Shown piece by piece: positions 10,041 to 18,245 of a stretch of DNA of 64,000 nucleotides. The first letter of the stretch is position 1, and each line of letters begins with the position of its first letter. The position numbers and the translations under genes are program-made. The notes under the pieces were generated by a model. That model searched no databases, had not been told where the DNA came from, and saw only the letters and a list, made by a program, of their open reading frames with translations. This DNA comes from DATEDA01 sp963789885 (lineage in GTDB: Bacteria; Pseudomonadota; Gammaproteobacteria; Burkholderiales; SG8-39). The DNA lies in the NCBI GenBank assembly GCA_963789885.1, contig CAWBNB010000003.1:371775-435774 (forward strand), written 5' to 3'.

Positions 10041-11492
10041 ATGCGTAGAGAACTCTTGCACGCCGTCGCGGGGCTTGCCTTCGCGGTGTGCGCAGCCTCG
10101 CCTGCGCTCGCACAGACGCAGGCAAAGTACACCCCTGAGCAAGCGAAGGCTCTGGAAGATTGGACCTATGCCGTGGCCCTCGACGCCGCCAACTGGGGTT
10201 CTCCGGCGGTCATCATGTACAACATGCGGGCGAGCGATGCCGTCGGACCCAAACCCAAGGCAGCGCCGAACACCATCTGGCGCATGGAGAACATTTCCAC
10301 TCCGCAACTTTCGGTGGAGTCGGGTTACGTCACTCCGAACGTGAACGTCATCTACGGCTTCGGCTTTCTGGACCTCGGCCCTGAGCCGATCATCCTGTCG
10401 GTGCCCGATTCCAAGGGGCGTTACTACCTGGTGGAAATCGTCGACATGTACTCCAACGCCTTTGCCTACGCCGCGGGCACCGCGACGGGCTACAAGGGAG
10501 GCAAGTTCGCTCTCGTCGGCCCAGGATTCAAGGGAACGCTTCCCGCAGGCGTCCAACGGATCGATTGCCCGACGCGCTGGACGCTGATTCAGCCTCGCGT
10601 CCACGTCATCAACCCGGCGGATCTTCCGGGCGCCCAGAAGGTCATGCAAGAGATCACGGTACAGGGTCTTGCCAAGTTCTCCGGCAAGCCCGCGCCGGCG
10701 GCGCCTGCCTACAACTATGCGATGCCGAAGGTCACGGACGCCAAGCAGCCTGCCAGCGCCATGAACTACACCGATCCGCTGCAGTTCTGGGAAATCTTCT
10801 CCGCCGTGATCAATGAGAACCCGCCGCCCAAGGATCAGGTCACGGCCGTGTTGCCGAATTTCGAACCCCTGGGAATCAAATTGGGCAAACAGTGGGATCG
10901 CGCGGGTATAGATCCCGTCGTGCTCAAGGCCATGGAGCGGGCGGCCAAGGACATCGGGCCGATGTTGAGCAACCTGCCCTTCGGTCAGGTCGTCAACGGC
11001 TGGTTCATGCCGGCGCCCACGATTGGCAATTCGCAAACCGACTACCGAACCCGCGCAATCATCGCCCGGATCGGTCTGACGGCGAACACGCCGAAGGAAG
11101 CTGTGTATTACCAGGGCACCGTGGACAGTAACGGCCAGCAGTTGACGGGCGCGAAGAAATACACGATCACCTTCAAGCAGACGCCCCCGTTCATCGCTCC
11201 GGGTTTCTGGTCCCTGACGATGTACGACGCCAGCAACTACTACACCGTTCCCAATCCGATCAACCGTTACTTCCTCGGAAGCGACACTCCGATGAAGAAG
11301 AACAGTGACGGGACTACCACCATCTACATCCAGAAGGACAGTCCCGGTGCGGACAAGGAGTCCAACTGGCTGCCGGCGCCGGCAGGAGCGTTCTACTTGA
11401 TCCCGCGAGCGTATTCGCCTGGTAAGGCCATGGTCCAATCCCTGTCCAATGCGCAGGCCTACTCCGCGCCGCCCGTGGTGGAAGCGAAATAG
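10041..11492 (+). CDS. Exported DUF1254/DUF1214 domain protein
   Basis: The protein has 483 residues with an N-terminal signal peptide (MRRELLHAVAGLAFAVCAAS, cleavage near ALAQ) and a GAAAGGAG ribosome site. The N-terminal half (about 60-190, with PNVNVIYGFGFLDLGPEPII and GRYYLVEIVDMYSNAFAY) is DUF1254. The C-terminal part (about 370-470, with PGFWSLTMYDASNYYTVPNP and KESNWLPAPAGAFYLIPRAY) is DUF1214. The pair is widespread in Proteobacteria as periplasmic or outer-membrane proteins of unknown biochemical role, often near sulfatases or hydrolases. It stands alone between 130-base and 215-base gaps in a run of exported proteins. Confidence 0.92.
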   Translation: MRRELLHAVAGLAFAVCAASPALAQTQAKYTPEQAKALEDWTYAVALDAANWGSPAVIMYNMRASDAVGPKPKAAPNTIWRMENISTPQLSVESGYVTPNVNVIYGFGFLDLGPEPIILSVPDSKGRYYLVEIVDMYSNAFAYAAGTATGYKGGKFALVGPGFKGTLPAGVQRIDCPTRWTLIQPRVHVINPADLPGAQKVMQEITVQGLAKFSGKPAPAAPAYNYAMPKVTDAKQPASAMNYTDPLQFWEIFSAVINENPPPKDQVTAVLPNFEPLGIKLGKQWDRAGIDPVVLKAMERAAKDIGPMLSNLPFGQVVNGWFMPAPTIGNSQTDYRTRAIIARIGLTANTPKEAVYYQGTVDSNGQQLTGAKKYTITFKQTPPFIAPGFWSLTMYDASNYYTVPNPINRYFLGSDTPMKKNSDGTTTIYIQKDSPGADKESNWLPAPAGAFYLIPRAYSPGKAMVQSLSNAQAYSAPPVVEAK

Positions 11493-11609
11493 GCAGGCAC
11501 GCGGACCAGCCGTTGCAGCAGACGGGGCCGGCGTTACGGCTCTTCGCGGGGATGAAATCCCCTCATCCAGCCCCGCTGCTGAGCTAGGTTGGCCCGAGGA
11601 AGTACCGCA

Positions 11610-11637
11610 GCGGGCGGCCCGAAAAAGGGCTGCCCGC
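11610..11637 (+). terminator. Hairpin after the DUF1254 gene
   Basis: GCGGGCgGCCC-gaaaaa-GGGCtGCCCGC forms an 11-pair stem. No uridine run follows, so it may be a transcript-stabilising stem or a weak terminator. Confidence 0.4.
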
Positions 11638-11708
11638 CACCTATCCTCCTCTGCAATGGCAGACGCCCTCAGGTTTCCCAGCAGGTACCTTTCCAAAAGA
11701 AGACCGCC

Positions 11709-12716
11709 ATGAACCCTGCACGCTCCATTTCGGCATTTGCGCGTCTTCTTGTGCTTGGTGCCCTATTTGCTCTCGGCGCGCGCGCCCAAGCCCAGACCGA
11801 TCCGCTGCCTTCGTGGAATGACGGTCCGGCCAAGCAGTCCATCGTCAACTTCGTCAAGGCGACCACCACCCAAGGCGGCTCGCAGTTCGTGCCGCCTGGA
11901 GAACGCATCGCCACCTTCGACAACGACGGCACGCTCTGGGCCGAGCAGCCGATGTATTTCCAGCTGCTCTTCGCCCTCGACCGGGTGAAGGCGCTCGCGC
12001 CGCAGCACCCGGAGTGGAAGAACAAGGAGCCGTTCGCCTCGCTGCTCAAGGGCGACGTGAAGGGTGCGCTTGCGGGCGGGGAGCCCGCGATCGTCGAGAT
12101 CGTCATGGCCACGCACGCGGGCATGACCACCGAGGAGTTCGAGAAGATCGTCAAGGACTGGCTTGCGACCGCGAGGCATCCCAAGTTCAAGCGGCCCTAC
12201 ACCGAGCTCGTCTATCAACCCATGGTCGAGCTGCTCGCCTATCTGCGGGCGAACGGCTTCAAGACCTTCATCGTCTCCGGCGGCGGCATCGAGTTCATGC
12301 GGCCGTGGACGGAAAAGGTTTACGGCGTCCCCCCCGAACAGGTCGTCGGCAGCAGCGTCAAGACGAAGTACGAAATGCGCGACGGCAAGCCCGCGCTCGT
12401 GCGCCTGGCGGAGATCGACTTCATCGACGACAAGACCGGCAAGCCGGTCGGCATCAATTCGCACATCGGTCGCCGGCCTGTCGCCGCATTCGGCAACTCG
12501 GACGGCGACCAGCAGATGCTGGAGTGGACGCAGGGCGGCAGCGGCGCGCGGCTGATGATGCTCGTGCATCACGACGACGCCGTGCGCGAGTGGGCCTATG
12601 GGGCGGACTCGAAGATCGGCACCTTCAGCGACGCTTTGATGGCCGAAGCCAAGGCGAAGCAGTGGACGGTCATCAGCATGAAGAACGACTGGAAGAGGAT
12701 CTTTGCGTTCGAGTAG
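11709..12716 (+). CDS. Exported HAD-superfamily phosphatase
   Basis: The ATG at 11709 gives 335 residues. Residues 1-28 are a signal peptide (LLVLGALFALGARAQAQ). HAD motif I is IATFDNDGTLW, with the nucleophile Asp71 and Asp73. Motif II is FIVSGGGIEFM and the late acidic motif is AAFGNSDGDQQMLEW. An insertion between motifs I and II (about 75-190) forms a helical cap. The layout matches the phosphoserine-phosphatase-like subgroup of HAD enzymes, here periplasmic. The physiological substrate is unknown. It follows the DUF1254 gene in the same direction. Confidence 0.85.
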   Translation: MNPARSISAFARLLVLGALFALGARAQAQTDPLPSWNDGPAKQSIVNFVKATTTQGGSQFVPPGERIATFDNDGTLWAEQPMYFQLLFALDRVKALAPQHPEWKNKEPFASLLKGDVKGALAGGEPAIVEIVMATHAGMTTEEFEKIVKDWLATARHPKFKRPYTELVYQPMVELLAYLRANGFKTFIVSGGGIEFMRPWTEKVYGVPPEQVVGSSVKTKYEMRDGKPALVRLAEIDFIDDKTGKPVGINSHIGRRPVAAFGNSDGDQQMLEWTQGGSGARLMMLVHHDDAVREWAYGADSKIGTFSDALMAEAKAKQWTVISMKNDWKRIFAFE

Positions 12717-12813
12717 GCGCAAGGGATCACTCCAGCAAGGCGCGTCGAGACCGCCGCGGAAGGACGAACGCAATGCATGAAGCGAAAGAGCATTCGCGCC
12801 GCCGCCCGGCCGA

Positions 12814-13020
12814 TCACTCGTCCGTCGGATCCACCGCCGAGTGCCGAGGCGGCTGGGTCCGGATCGGGGGAGCGGGCGCTCGGCTGAACCGCGATTGGCG
12901 GAGCTGCGCGAGCGAATCGCGGATCGCCTCGGCGAGCCGGATTTTCTCGGGCCAGGACAGCGCCTTCCTGCCTCTTTGCCACTGCGCCGCTCTTTCGAGG
13001 CGTTCGCGCACGTCACTCAT
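12814..13020 (-). CDS. Small helical protein paired with the nucleotidyltransferase-like gene
   Basis: The product has 68 residues from the ATG at 13020: MSDVRERLERAAQWQRGRKA, then LSWPEKIRLAEAIRDSLAQL, then a basic, proline-rich tail. The family was not recognised. The helical part resembles small proteins that accompany AbiEii-type or MNT-type nucleotidyltransferases. It overlaps the end of the upstream gene by eight bases, so the two are translationally coupled. The pair runs against its neighbours. Confidence 0.6.
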   Translation of the reverse strand: MSDVRERLERAAQWQRGRKALSWPEKIRLAEAIRDSLAQLRQSRFSRAPAPPIRTQPPRHSAVDPTDE

Positions 13021-13522
13021 CGCCGAACCTCGCTTCGAACCGTCGCCAGGCCTCCGACAATCCGTGCTTCGCCGCAAGGCGCGCGATCTCCTCACGCGTC
13101 GCAGCGGACGACTCGAGCAACGCGAGGATACGAGCGTAGTCCTTCGCGCGCCCGACGCTCAGCGCGATCGTAGCGAGGTAGTCCGCCCGCACGACGCGGA
13201 ACGGAACGCCCTCGAAGTCCGCCGTATCCGCGTGCTTCAAGGCCTCCTCCGTAAGCGGGCTGAACGCCGGCACGAACTGCACCGGCCAGGCGCCGACACG
13301 GATGGCATCGCCCTCCGGGGCAAAGCCCCGCCGCGCGCAGAAATCGTAGACGCCTGCGAGGACGTCCATCCGCTCCGGCGACGCCACCGCGATGAGTACG
13401 TCCGCATCGAGGGTAGCCACAGCCTCGGTGTAGCGCATCTGCGCCATCGCCCCGAACAGGGCGTAGTCCTCGATCACGCCCGCGGCCTGCATCTCGTTGA
13501 GAAGCTGCGCCAACTCCTTCAT
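13013..13522 (-). CDS. Nucleotidyltransferase-like protein (AbiEii/DUF6036 type)
   Basis: A 169-residue protein. DYALFGAMAQMRYTEAVATL followed by DADVLIAV fits the nucleotidyltransferase core (G-x-x-A helix, then the D-x-D strand). Later VPFRVVRADYLATIALSVGR and KDYARILALLE match the C-terminal helices of AbiEii-like proteins. Related proteins serve as toxins in type IV-like toxin-antitoxin or phage-defence pairs. The overlapping small gene downstream would be the partner. The toxic role is inference from family and gene arrangement. There are no other defence genes next to it. Confidence 0.65.
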   Translation of the reverse strand: MKELAQLLNEMQAAGVIEDYALFGAMAQMRYTEAVATLDADVLIAVASPERMDVLAGVYDFCARRGFAPEGDAIRVGAWPVQFVPAFSPLTEEALKHADTADFEGVPFRVVRADYLATIALSVGRAKDYARILALLESSAATREEIARLAAKHGLSEAWRRFEARFGDE

Positions 13523-13754
13523 CGAACTAAGTTATCACACCGGGCGGGCCTTGAGGCCGGGTCGCAGGTCGGCGCAATCCTCGGGAGCGCGTACCTCCCA
13601 GAGCCCCTTCGAGCCAGGGCGTGGCTGTGCGCAGTGTCGCTTGCCGCATTCGCGCTGCCCGCGACCGCGGTCGACACGCGCGAGTTGGTTGACGCTTTGT
13701 CGCCGCAGGGAGACGACCGGGCCCACCATGCCCGACTCGCTAAGGAGGATGGAC

Positions 13755-14561
13755 GTGCAAGCACGCTCGCGCTGGATGGTAATACTGGCTGCCGGCCTGG
13801 CGGGGGTGTCCGGGGCTGCGTTCGGCGATGACACGGAAGCATTGGCGAAGGCGGCGCAGAACCCGATCGCGAACATGATCAGCCTGCCGCTCCAGAACAA
13901 CACGACGCTCAACGCCGGACCCGAGAAGCGGACGCAGAACGTTCTCAACATCCAGCCGGTCATTCCGGTCAAGCTCGACGAAGACTGGAACCTGATCACG
14001 CGGACCATCCTGCCGGTCATTTCGCAGCCACCCTTTGCGCCCGATCAGGACCGGGTGAACGGCATCGGGGACACCCAGGTCGAGCTGTTCGTCTCGCCCG
14101 GCAAGCCGGGCAAGCTGATCTGGGGCGTCGGACCGATCCTGCAGCTTCCCACCAACTCCAACGCGGCGCTCGGCACCAAGAAATGGGGCATCGGCCCGGC
14201 GGCGGTGTTGCTCACGAGCGAGGGCCACTGGCTGTACGGCGTGGTCGCCAACAACGTCTGGTCCTTCGCGGGCCCGGGCGACGCGGCCCCGATCAACCAG
14301 ATGCTGGTCCAGCCCTTCATCAACTACAACTTCGCGGATGGCTGGTATGCGACCACCTCGCCGGACATCACGGCGAACTGGAAGGCGTCCAGCGACAACC
14401 GCTGGACCGTACCGATTGGGGGCGGGTTCGGCAAGATCTTCAAGATGGGGCGCCAGGCGATGAATGGCCAGGTGCAGGCGTTCTACAACGTGGTGAGCCC
14501 TGACAACGTCGGCGGCAACTGGACGATCCGGGTGCAGCTGCAGTTCTTGTTTCCGGAATAA
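13755..14561 (+). CDS. Outer-membrane transporter-like protein (neuromedin U-type annotation family)
   Basis: TAAGGAGG at 13741-13748 abuts the ATG at 13749 and lies six bases before the GTG at 13755, so the GTG is the better start (268 residues). The signal peptide is RSRWMVILAAGLAGVSGAAF. The mature protein has the alternating pattern of an outer-membrane barrel: NMISLPLQNNTTLNAGPEKR, VIPVKLDEDWNLITRTILPV, GIGDTQVELFVSP and the final strand WTIRVQLQFLFPE, which ends in an aromatic pair suited to BAM recognition. Members are annotated as transporter or neuromedin U without experimental role. It lies between the HAD phosphatase and MltF-like genes. Confidence 0.7.
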   Translation: MQARSRWMVILAAGLAGVSGAAFGDDTEALAKAAQNPIANMISLPLQNNTTLNAGPEKRTQNVLNIQPVIPVKLDEDWNLITRTILPVISQPPFAPDQDRVNGIGDTQVELFVSPGKPGKLIWGVGPILQLPTNSNAALGTKKWGIGPAAVLLTSEGHWLYGVVANNVWSFAGPGDAAPINQMLVQPFINYNFADGWYATTSPDITANWKASSDNRWTVPIGGGFGKIFKMGRQAMNGQVQAFYNVVSPDNVGGNWTIRVQLQFLFPE

Positions 14562-14564
14562 AGA

Positions 14565-14687
14565 ATGCGCGAGACCTCATGGGTCATCGACTCGGCGGTG
14601 AGGACTATCGGCGAGCTCGAGGCGAGCCTGAAGAAATATCCGCCGATCAAAGTCGGGACGCCCGACCCGTATGTTCCGCCGAAGTAG
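14565..14687 (+). CDS. 40-codon ORF, probable C-terminal remnant of a larger gene
   Basis: The ORF begins three bases after the stop of the outer-membrane protein gene and has no ribosome site. It encodes MRETSWVIDSAVRTIGELEA, then SLKKYPPIKVGTPDPYVPPK. The ending looks like the tail of a larger enzyme. Sulfatases occur beside DUF1254, HAD and MltF-like genes in comparable clusters, so a sulfatase tail is one guess. Whether it is translated is unknown. Confidence 0.35.
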   Translation: MRETSWVIDSAVRTIGELEASLKKYPPIKVGTPDPYVPPK

Positions 14688-14753
14688 GCGGAGCTAGCGA
14701 GTACCTGTCGCCGTATCTCGACCCTCCGTGGCCGGCTGGTTGAAACTCACGGG

Positions 14754-16277
14754 ATGAACACGCCCGTGTCGCTGATTCGATTCGCCCCTCGACTGGGCCA
14801 CGCAGCTCTGCTTGCCTTCACGGTGTTGACGTTCGCCGCGAGCGCGGGCGTTGCCCTGGCGCAGCAGCAATCCCCGTTCCTCGATTCCGAGGCGAAGCGA
14901 GGCCTTCCGGTGGGGACGCGCCCGTGGAAGGGCGACCTCGACGAGATGGTGTCGAAGCGCCGTCTCATCCGCGCGCTCGTGCCCTATTCGAAGACCTTCT
15001 ACTTCGTCGAAAGCGGCCGCGCGCGCGGGGTGTCCTACGACATCCTCACTGCGTTCGAGACCGACCTCAACAAGAAACTCAAGAGCGGGACGCTGAAGGT
15101 CAGGGTTGTCTTCACGCCCGTGGCGCGGGACGAGCTGATCCCGCGGCTCGTCGACGGCCACGGCGATCTGATCATCGCCGATCTCATCGTGACGCCCGAA
15201 CGGCAAAAGCTCGTGGCGTTCTCCGAGTCGATGTTCCGCGGTATCAAGGAGATCGTCGTGACCGGTCCGCGCGGGCCGGAGATCGCGACGCTCGAGGATC
15301 TTTCCGACAAGGAGGTGTTCGTCCGCAAGAGCTCCAGCTACCACGAGCACCTGCAGGCGTTGAACAAGCGCTTCGCGCAGGAACGCCGGCCGCTCGTGCG
15401 GATCCGCGACACGCCCGGGGAGCTGGAGGTCGAAGACCTCCTCGAGATGGTGAATGCCGGGCTGCTGGGCACGACGGTCGTCGACCGATACACGGCCGTC
15501 ATGTGGGCGAGGGTGTTCACTCGCCTAACGCTGCACGAGCAGGCAGTGGTGAACGAGGGCGGTGACATCGCGTTCCTCATGCGCCCGGGGAGCCCGCAGC
15601 TCAAGGCCGCCCTCGACGATTTCGCCAAGCGGTACGGCCAGGGCACCACCTTCGGCAACTCGGTCGTGAACCGCTACGTGAACGATCCCAGGTTCGTGAA
15701 GGACGCCGCCGGCGTCGACGAGCTGCGGCGATTCGGCGAGGTGGTCGGCCTCTTCCGCAAATACGGCGACAAGTACGACGTCGACCACCTGCTGATGGTC
15801 GCGCAGGGCTTCCAGGAATCCGGGCTCGACCAGAACGCCAAGAGCGCGGTCGGCGCGGTCGGCATCATGCAGATCATGCCCGCCACCGGGAAGGACCTGA
15901 AGGTCGGCGACATCACCCAGCTCGAGCCGAACATCCACGCCGGCGTGAAGTACATGCGGTTCATGATCGACCAGTACTACGCCAACGAGCCGATGACACC
16001 GCTCGACAAGGCGCTGTTCACGTTCGCCGCGTACAACGCCGGTCCCGGGCGGGTGGCGGGGCTGCGGAAGGAGGCGGCCAGGCGCGGACTCGACCCCAAC
16101 CGCTGGTTCTACAACGTGGCGGTGGTGGCGGCGGAGAAGTTGGGACCCGAAACGGTCACCTACGTCCAGAACATCTACAAGTACTACACGGCCTACAAGC
16201 TCGTCGAAGAGCAGGCGGCGGACCGCGCGAAAGCGCGTACGCAGCTGGAGGGCGCAACGGGCGGTGCAGCGAAGTAA
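14754..16277 (+). CDS. mltF: MltF-like membrane-bound lytic transglycosylase
   Basis: The protein has 507 residues. The N-terminus is a signal or anchor (GHAALLAFTVLTFAASAGVA). Residues about 70-310 form a type-3 solute-binding domain (LVPYSKTFYFVESGRARGVS, GHGDLIIADLIVTPERQKLV). Residues about 335-470 are a Slt-family lysozyme-like domain. The catalytic glutamate is Glu355 in VAQGFQESGLDQNAKS, followed by GAVGIMQIMPATG and FAAYNAGPGRV. MltF cleaves the MurNAc-GlcNAc bond of peptidoglycan, and its regulatory domain responds to muropeptides. Here it lies in an island beside other exported proteins, so it may be specialised and not the housekeeping copy. Confidence 0.88.
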   Translation: MNTPVSLIRFAPRLGHAALLAFTVLTFAASAGVALAQQQSPFLDSEAKRGLPVGTRPWKGDLDEMVSKRRLIRALVPYSKTFYFVESGRARGVSYDILTAFETDLNKKLKSGTLKVRVVFTPVARDELIPRLVDGHGDLIIADLIVTPERQKLVAFSESMFRGIKEIVVTGPRGPEIATLEDLSDKEVFVRKSSSYHEHLQALNKRFAQERRPLVRIRDTPGELEVEDLLEMVNAGLLGTTVVDRYTAVMWARVFTRLTLHEQAVVNEGGDIAFLMRPGSPQLKAALDDFAKRYGQGTTFGNSVVNRYVNDPRFVKDAAGVDELRRFGEVVGLFRKYGDKYDVDHLLMVAQGFQESGLDQNAKSAVGAVGIMQIMPATGKDLKVGDITQLEPNIHAGVKYMRFMIDQYYANEPMTPLDKALFTFAAYNAGPGRVAGLRKEAARRGLDPNRWFYNVAVVAAEKLGPETVTYVQNIYKYYTAYKLVEEQAADRAKARTQLEGATGGAAK

Positions 16278-16337
16278 GCTTCTGGGTCCATGAAGCGTCG
16301 GGCGCTTCCGGGGCGGACCCGGCGGGCGCCGCCGGCC

Positions 16338-16356
16338 GGCCGTCTGCCAGACGGCC
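16338..16356. terminator. Convergent hairpin between the mltF-like and integrase genes
   Basis: GGCCGTCT-gcc-AGACGGCC is a perfect 8-pair stem between two convergent genes. It lacks a T-run on either side. Confidence 0.45.
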
Positions 16357-16374
16357 TCGCCGGCCTCGGGGTTG

Positions 16375-17649
16375 CTACGAAACCTTACGCATCTGCACTA
16401 CCTCCGCGCCACGCTGCGCCTGCGTCAGTCGATCGCTCCACCACGTCGCCAGCCTGATGCGCTGCTGGAGCCGCTCCCCACGGTCGTAGGCCCGCACGAC
16501 CTCGTTGTCGTGAATGTGGTCGAGGGCAAGTTCGACGGCATCCCGCTCGAATCCCTCGTCGCGGGCCAGAGTCGAGAACGCGGCGCGCCATCCGTGCGGC
16601 GTGTGCTTGCCTTCGAGGGCGAGCGTGCGGCGGTAGACCTTTTCCAGGGCCTCGCGCGTGATGTACTTCTTGCCCGTCACACCGGCGAAGAGGTATCCCT
16701 TGCCGCCAGTTGTGGCGTGCCACTTCCTCAGCTCCTCGACGATCGCCGGGCCCAGGATTATCTTGTGGTCATGGTGACGGTCGCGTGCCTTCATCTTCGC
16801 GCGGGGAATCGTCCAGGACGGCGCTTCGGCATCGAGCGCGAACTCGTGCCACTCCGCGGCCACGATGTTGCTGATGCGCGCTCCGGGCGCGAAGGCACAT
16901 AGCCGATGAGCCAACCGAACGGCCGGCGAGAGACGGGCAAGGTCAGCGCGACGCAGCACGTCGCCAAGGTCCGTGAATTTGAGGAGAGCAGGGCGGCCGA
17001 CCGATGCACTCGCTTTCGGGAGGATCTTCTGCGCCGGCAGAGCGGGGTTGTCGGTCCGGAGGCCATGGGCCTGGGCGTAGGTGAAGACGCCGGTGACGTG
17101 CTGCAGGATCTTCGCTGCCGTGTCGCGGACGCCTCGCGCCATGATTGCCTTGACCACGTCGGTTACCGTGGCCGGCGGTATTTCGGCGATGGGGAGCTTG
17201 CCGAGGCGCGGTAGGACGTCGCGCTCGAGCGCCCGCTTAGATTTGGTGTAATGCACTGCGGACCAACGCTTGCGCTTGCGCTCGGCATCGAGCCAGGACT
17301 TCGTCACTTCCTCGAACGTTTGGCCGGCTGACGCGACTGCTGCCGCGCGGGCGAGGAGGCGTGCCTGGACGGGATCGCGGCCGGCCTTCAGAGCGGCCTT
17401 GACCTCGTCCCGCGTCGCTCGCGCCGCTTTGAGGCCTACGCTGGGGTAGGCGCCGATGTCGGCGTAGGTGCGCTCCACGCTGCCGTGGCGGTACTTGATC
17501 CGCCAGACGGGCGCTCGCCGGTTCGTGAGCGTCAGGTAAAGGCCCCCGCCATCGAAGAGCTTCCCCTTGGTGGCGGTGCCGGCCCTAGCCTTCTTGACCC
17601 AGCTGCTGATGGTGCGGTCGTGCAGCCGTCCTCCGATACCCCCAGCCAT
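16375..17649 (-). CDS. P4-type tyrosine integrase of the ssrA island
   Basis: A 424-residue protein. The N-terminal arm-binding domain (DUF4102 type) shows GTATKGKLFDGGGLYLTLTN and ADIGAYPSVGLKAARA. A core-binding domain follows (about 100-200). The catalytic domain has Arg in APGARISNIVAAEWHEF, then KYITREALEKVYRR, the box TPHGWRAAFSTLARDE and the tyrosine in VRAYDRGERLQQR. Its start lies 140 bases from the 3' end of ssrA, so that end is its likely attachment site. This agrees with the tmRNA-end repeat at 2141. The gene appears intact. Confidence 0.92.
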   Translation of the reverse strand: MAGGIGGRLHDRTISSWVKKARAGTATKGKLFDGGGLYLTLTNRRAPVWRIKYRHGSVERTYADIGAYPSVGLKAARATRDEVKAALKAGRDPVQARLLARAAAVASAGQTFEEVTKSWLDAERKRKRWSAVHYTKSKRALERDVLPRLGKLPIAEIPPATVTDVVKAIMARGVRDTAAKILQHVTGVFTYAQAHGLRTDNPALPAQKILPKASASVGRPALLKFTDLGDVLRRADLARLSPAVRLAHRLCAFAPGARISNIVAAEWHEFALDAEAPSWTIPRAKMKARDRHHDHKIILGPAIVEELRKWHATTGGKGYLFAGVTGKKYITREALEKVYRRTLALEGKHTPHGWRAAFSTLARDEGFERDAVELALDHIHDNEVVRAYDRGERLQQRIRLATWWSDRLTQAQRGAEVVQMRKVS

Positions 17650-17748
17650 CGCTGCCCCCTTCCGTTCGCTTTTTAAGATACCCCCTCTGATACCCCCATT
17701 CTGGATGGACGCTCTCGGACCGTCAAGGACGTAGTTGTACTATGAAGA

Positions 17749-17768
17749 AGCGCCCCTTTCGGGGCGCT
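17749..17768 (-). terminator. Terminator downstream of ssrA
   Basis: AGCGCCCC-tttc-GGGGCGCT followed, in the ssrA direction, by TTCTTCAT. It lies outside the att repeat and therefore comes from the island. Confidence 0.7.
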
Positions 17769-17789
17769 CGTCCGGTCTTCAGAGGGGGT

Positions 17790-17816
17790 ATTGGTGGAGG
17801 CGGCGGGAATCGAACC
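17790..17816 (+). repeat. Proximal att repeat of the ssrA island (3' end of tmRNA)
   Basis: This 27-base block is the acceptor and T-arm end of ssrA. It is repeated at 2141-2167 with one mismatch. Strand exchange is expected inside it. Confidence 0.75.
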
Positions 17817-18158
17817 CGCGTCCGCGAGCACTACGCAGTCAGGCCTACATGCTTAGCCAGGTCGTTTGGATCTCGCCTCGCGCCCGCCGGCCGGCAGGCT
17901 GACGCTCGGCCAGCCGCTTCGACGGATCCCCCCGGCCAAGCGGCCAGACCGGGAGGAGAGGCTGATGTGAATGACGCTGCACCGGCCGAAGCCGGCCTAG
18001 CCCATCAGCAGGCTAGTGCAGCGTCTCGCCGGTGTTAGGCGGCGAGAGCGAAACGCTCGTCGTTGGCGTTTGTAGGTTTCCAGCTGGATTTACGAGGGAA
18101 CTGGTCCTCGGCATGCCCTGCTCTGCTTCGCTACCCGCGTCGAAACCAAGTCGCCCCC
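17792..18158 (-). ncRNA. ssrA: tmRNA (transfer-messenger RNA)
   Basis: The mature RNA is about 367 nt. Its 5' end GGGGGCG pairs with CGCCUCC before the encoded ACCA end. The T-arm reads GCGGGTTCGATTCCCGC. The open reading frame codes for ANDERFALAA and a TAA stop (near 18040-18070), preceded by the usual GCAAAC-type resume region. It acts with SmpB to release stalled ribosomes and tag nascent proteins for proteolysis. The 3' end is the island attachment site and remains intact. Confidence 0.97.
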
Positions 18159-18214
18159 GAAGGGATGTGCTTCGCACGGACTACCCGCGGGTCGCAAGCG
18201 ACCTGCGTCAGCGA

Positions 18215-18245
18215 ATTATATGCGGGCGGTGCGCAAGTGGTTCAA
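18215..18245 (-). promoter_or_regulatory. ssrA promoter overlapping the end of gph
   Basis: A perfect TATAAT (18220-18215) with TTGAAC (18245-18240), spaced by 19 bases, lies about 57 bases before the mature tmRNA end. That leaves room for the processed 5' leader. The TAA inside TATAAT is the stop codon of gph. Confidence 0.65.

Noticed and set aside
13620..13748. Signal-peptide-like stretch (WLCAVSLAAFALPATAV) before the outer-membrane protein gene
   Set aside because: No start codon or ribosome site was seen, and the frame belongs to a long shadow. It could be a gene fragment but cannot be supported.
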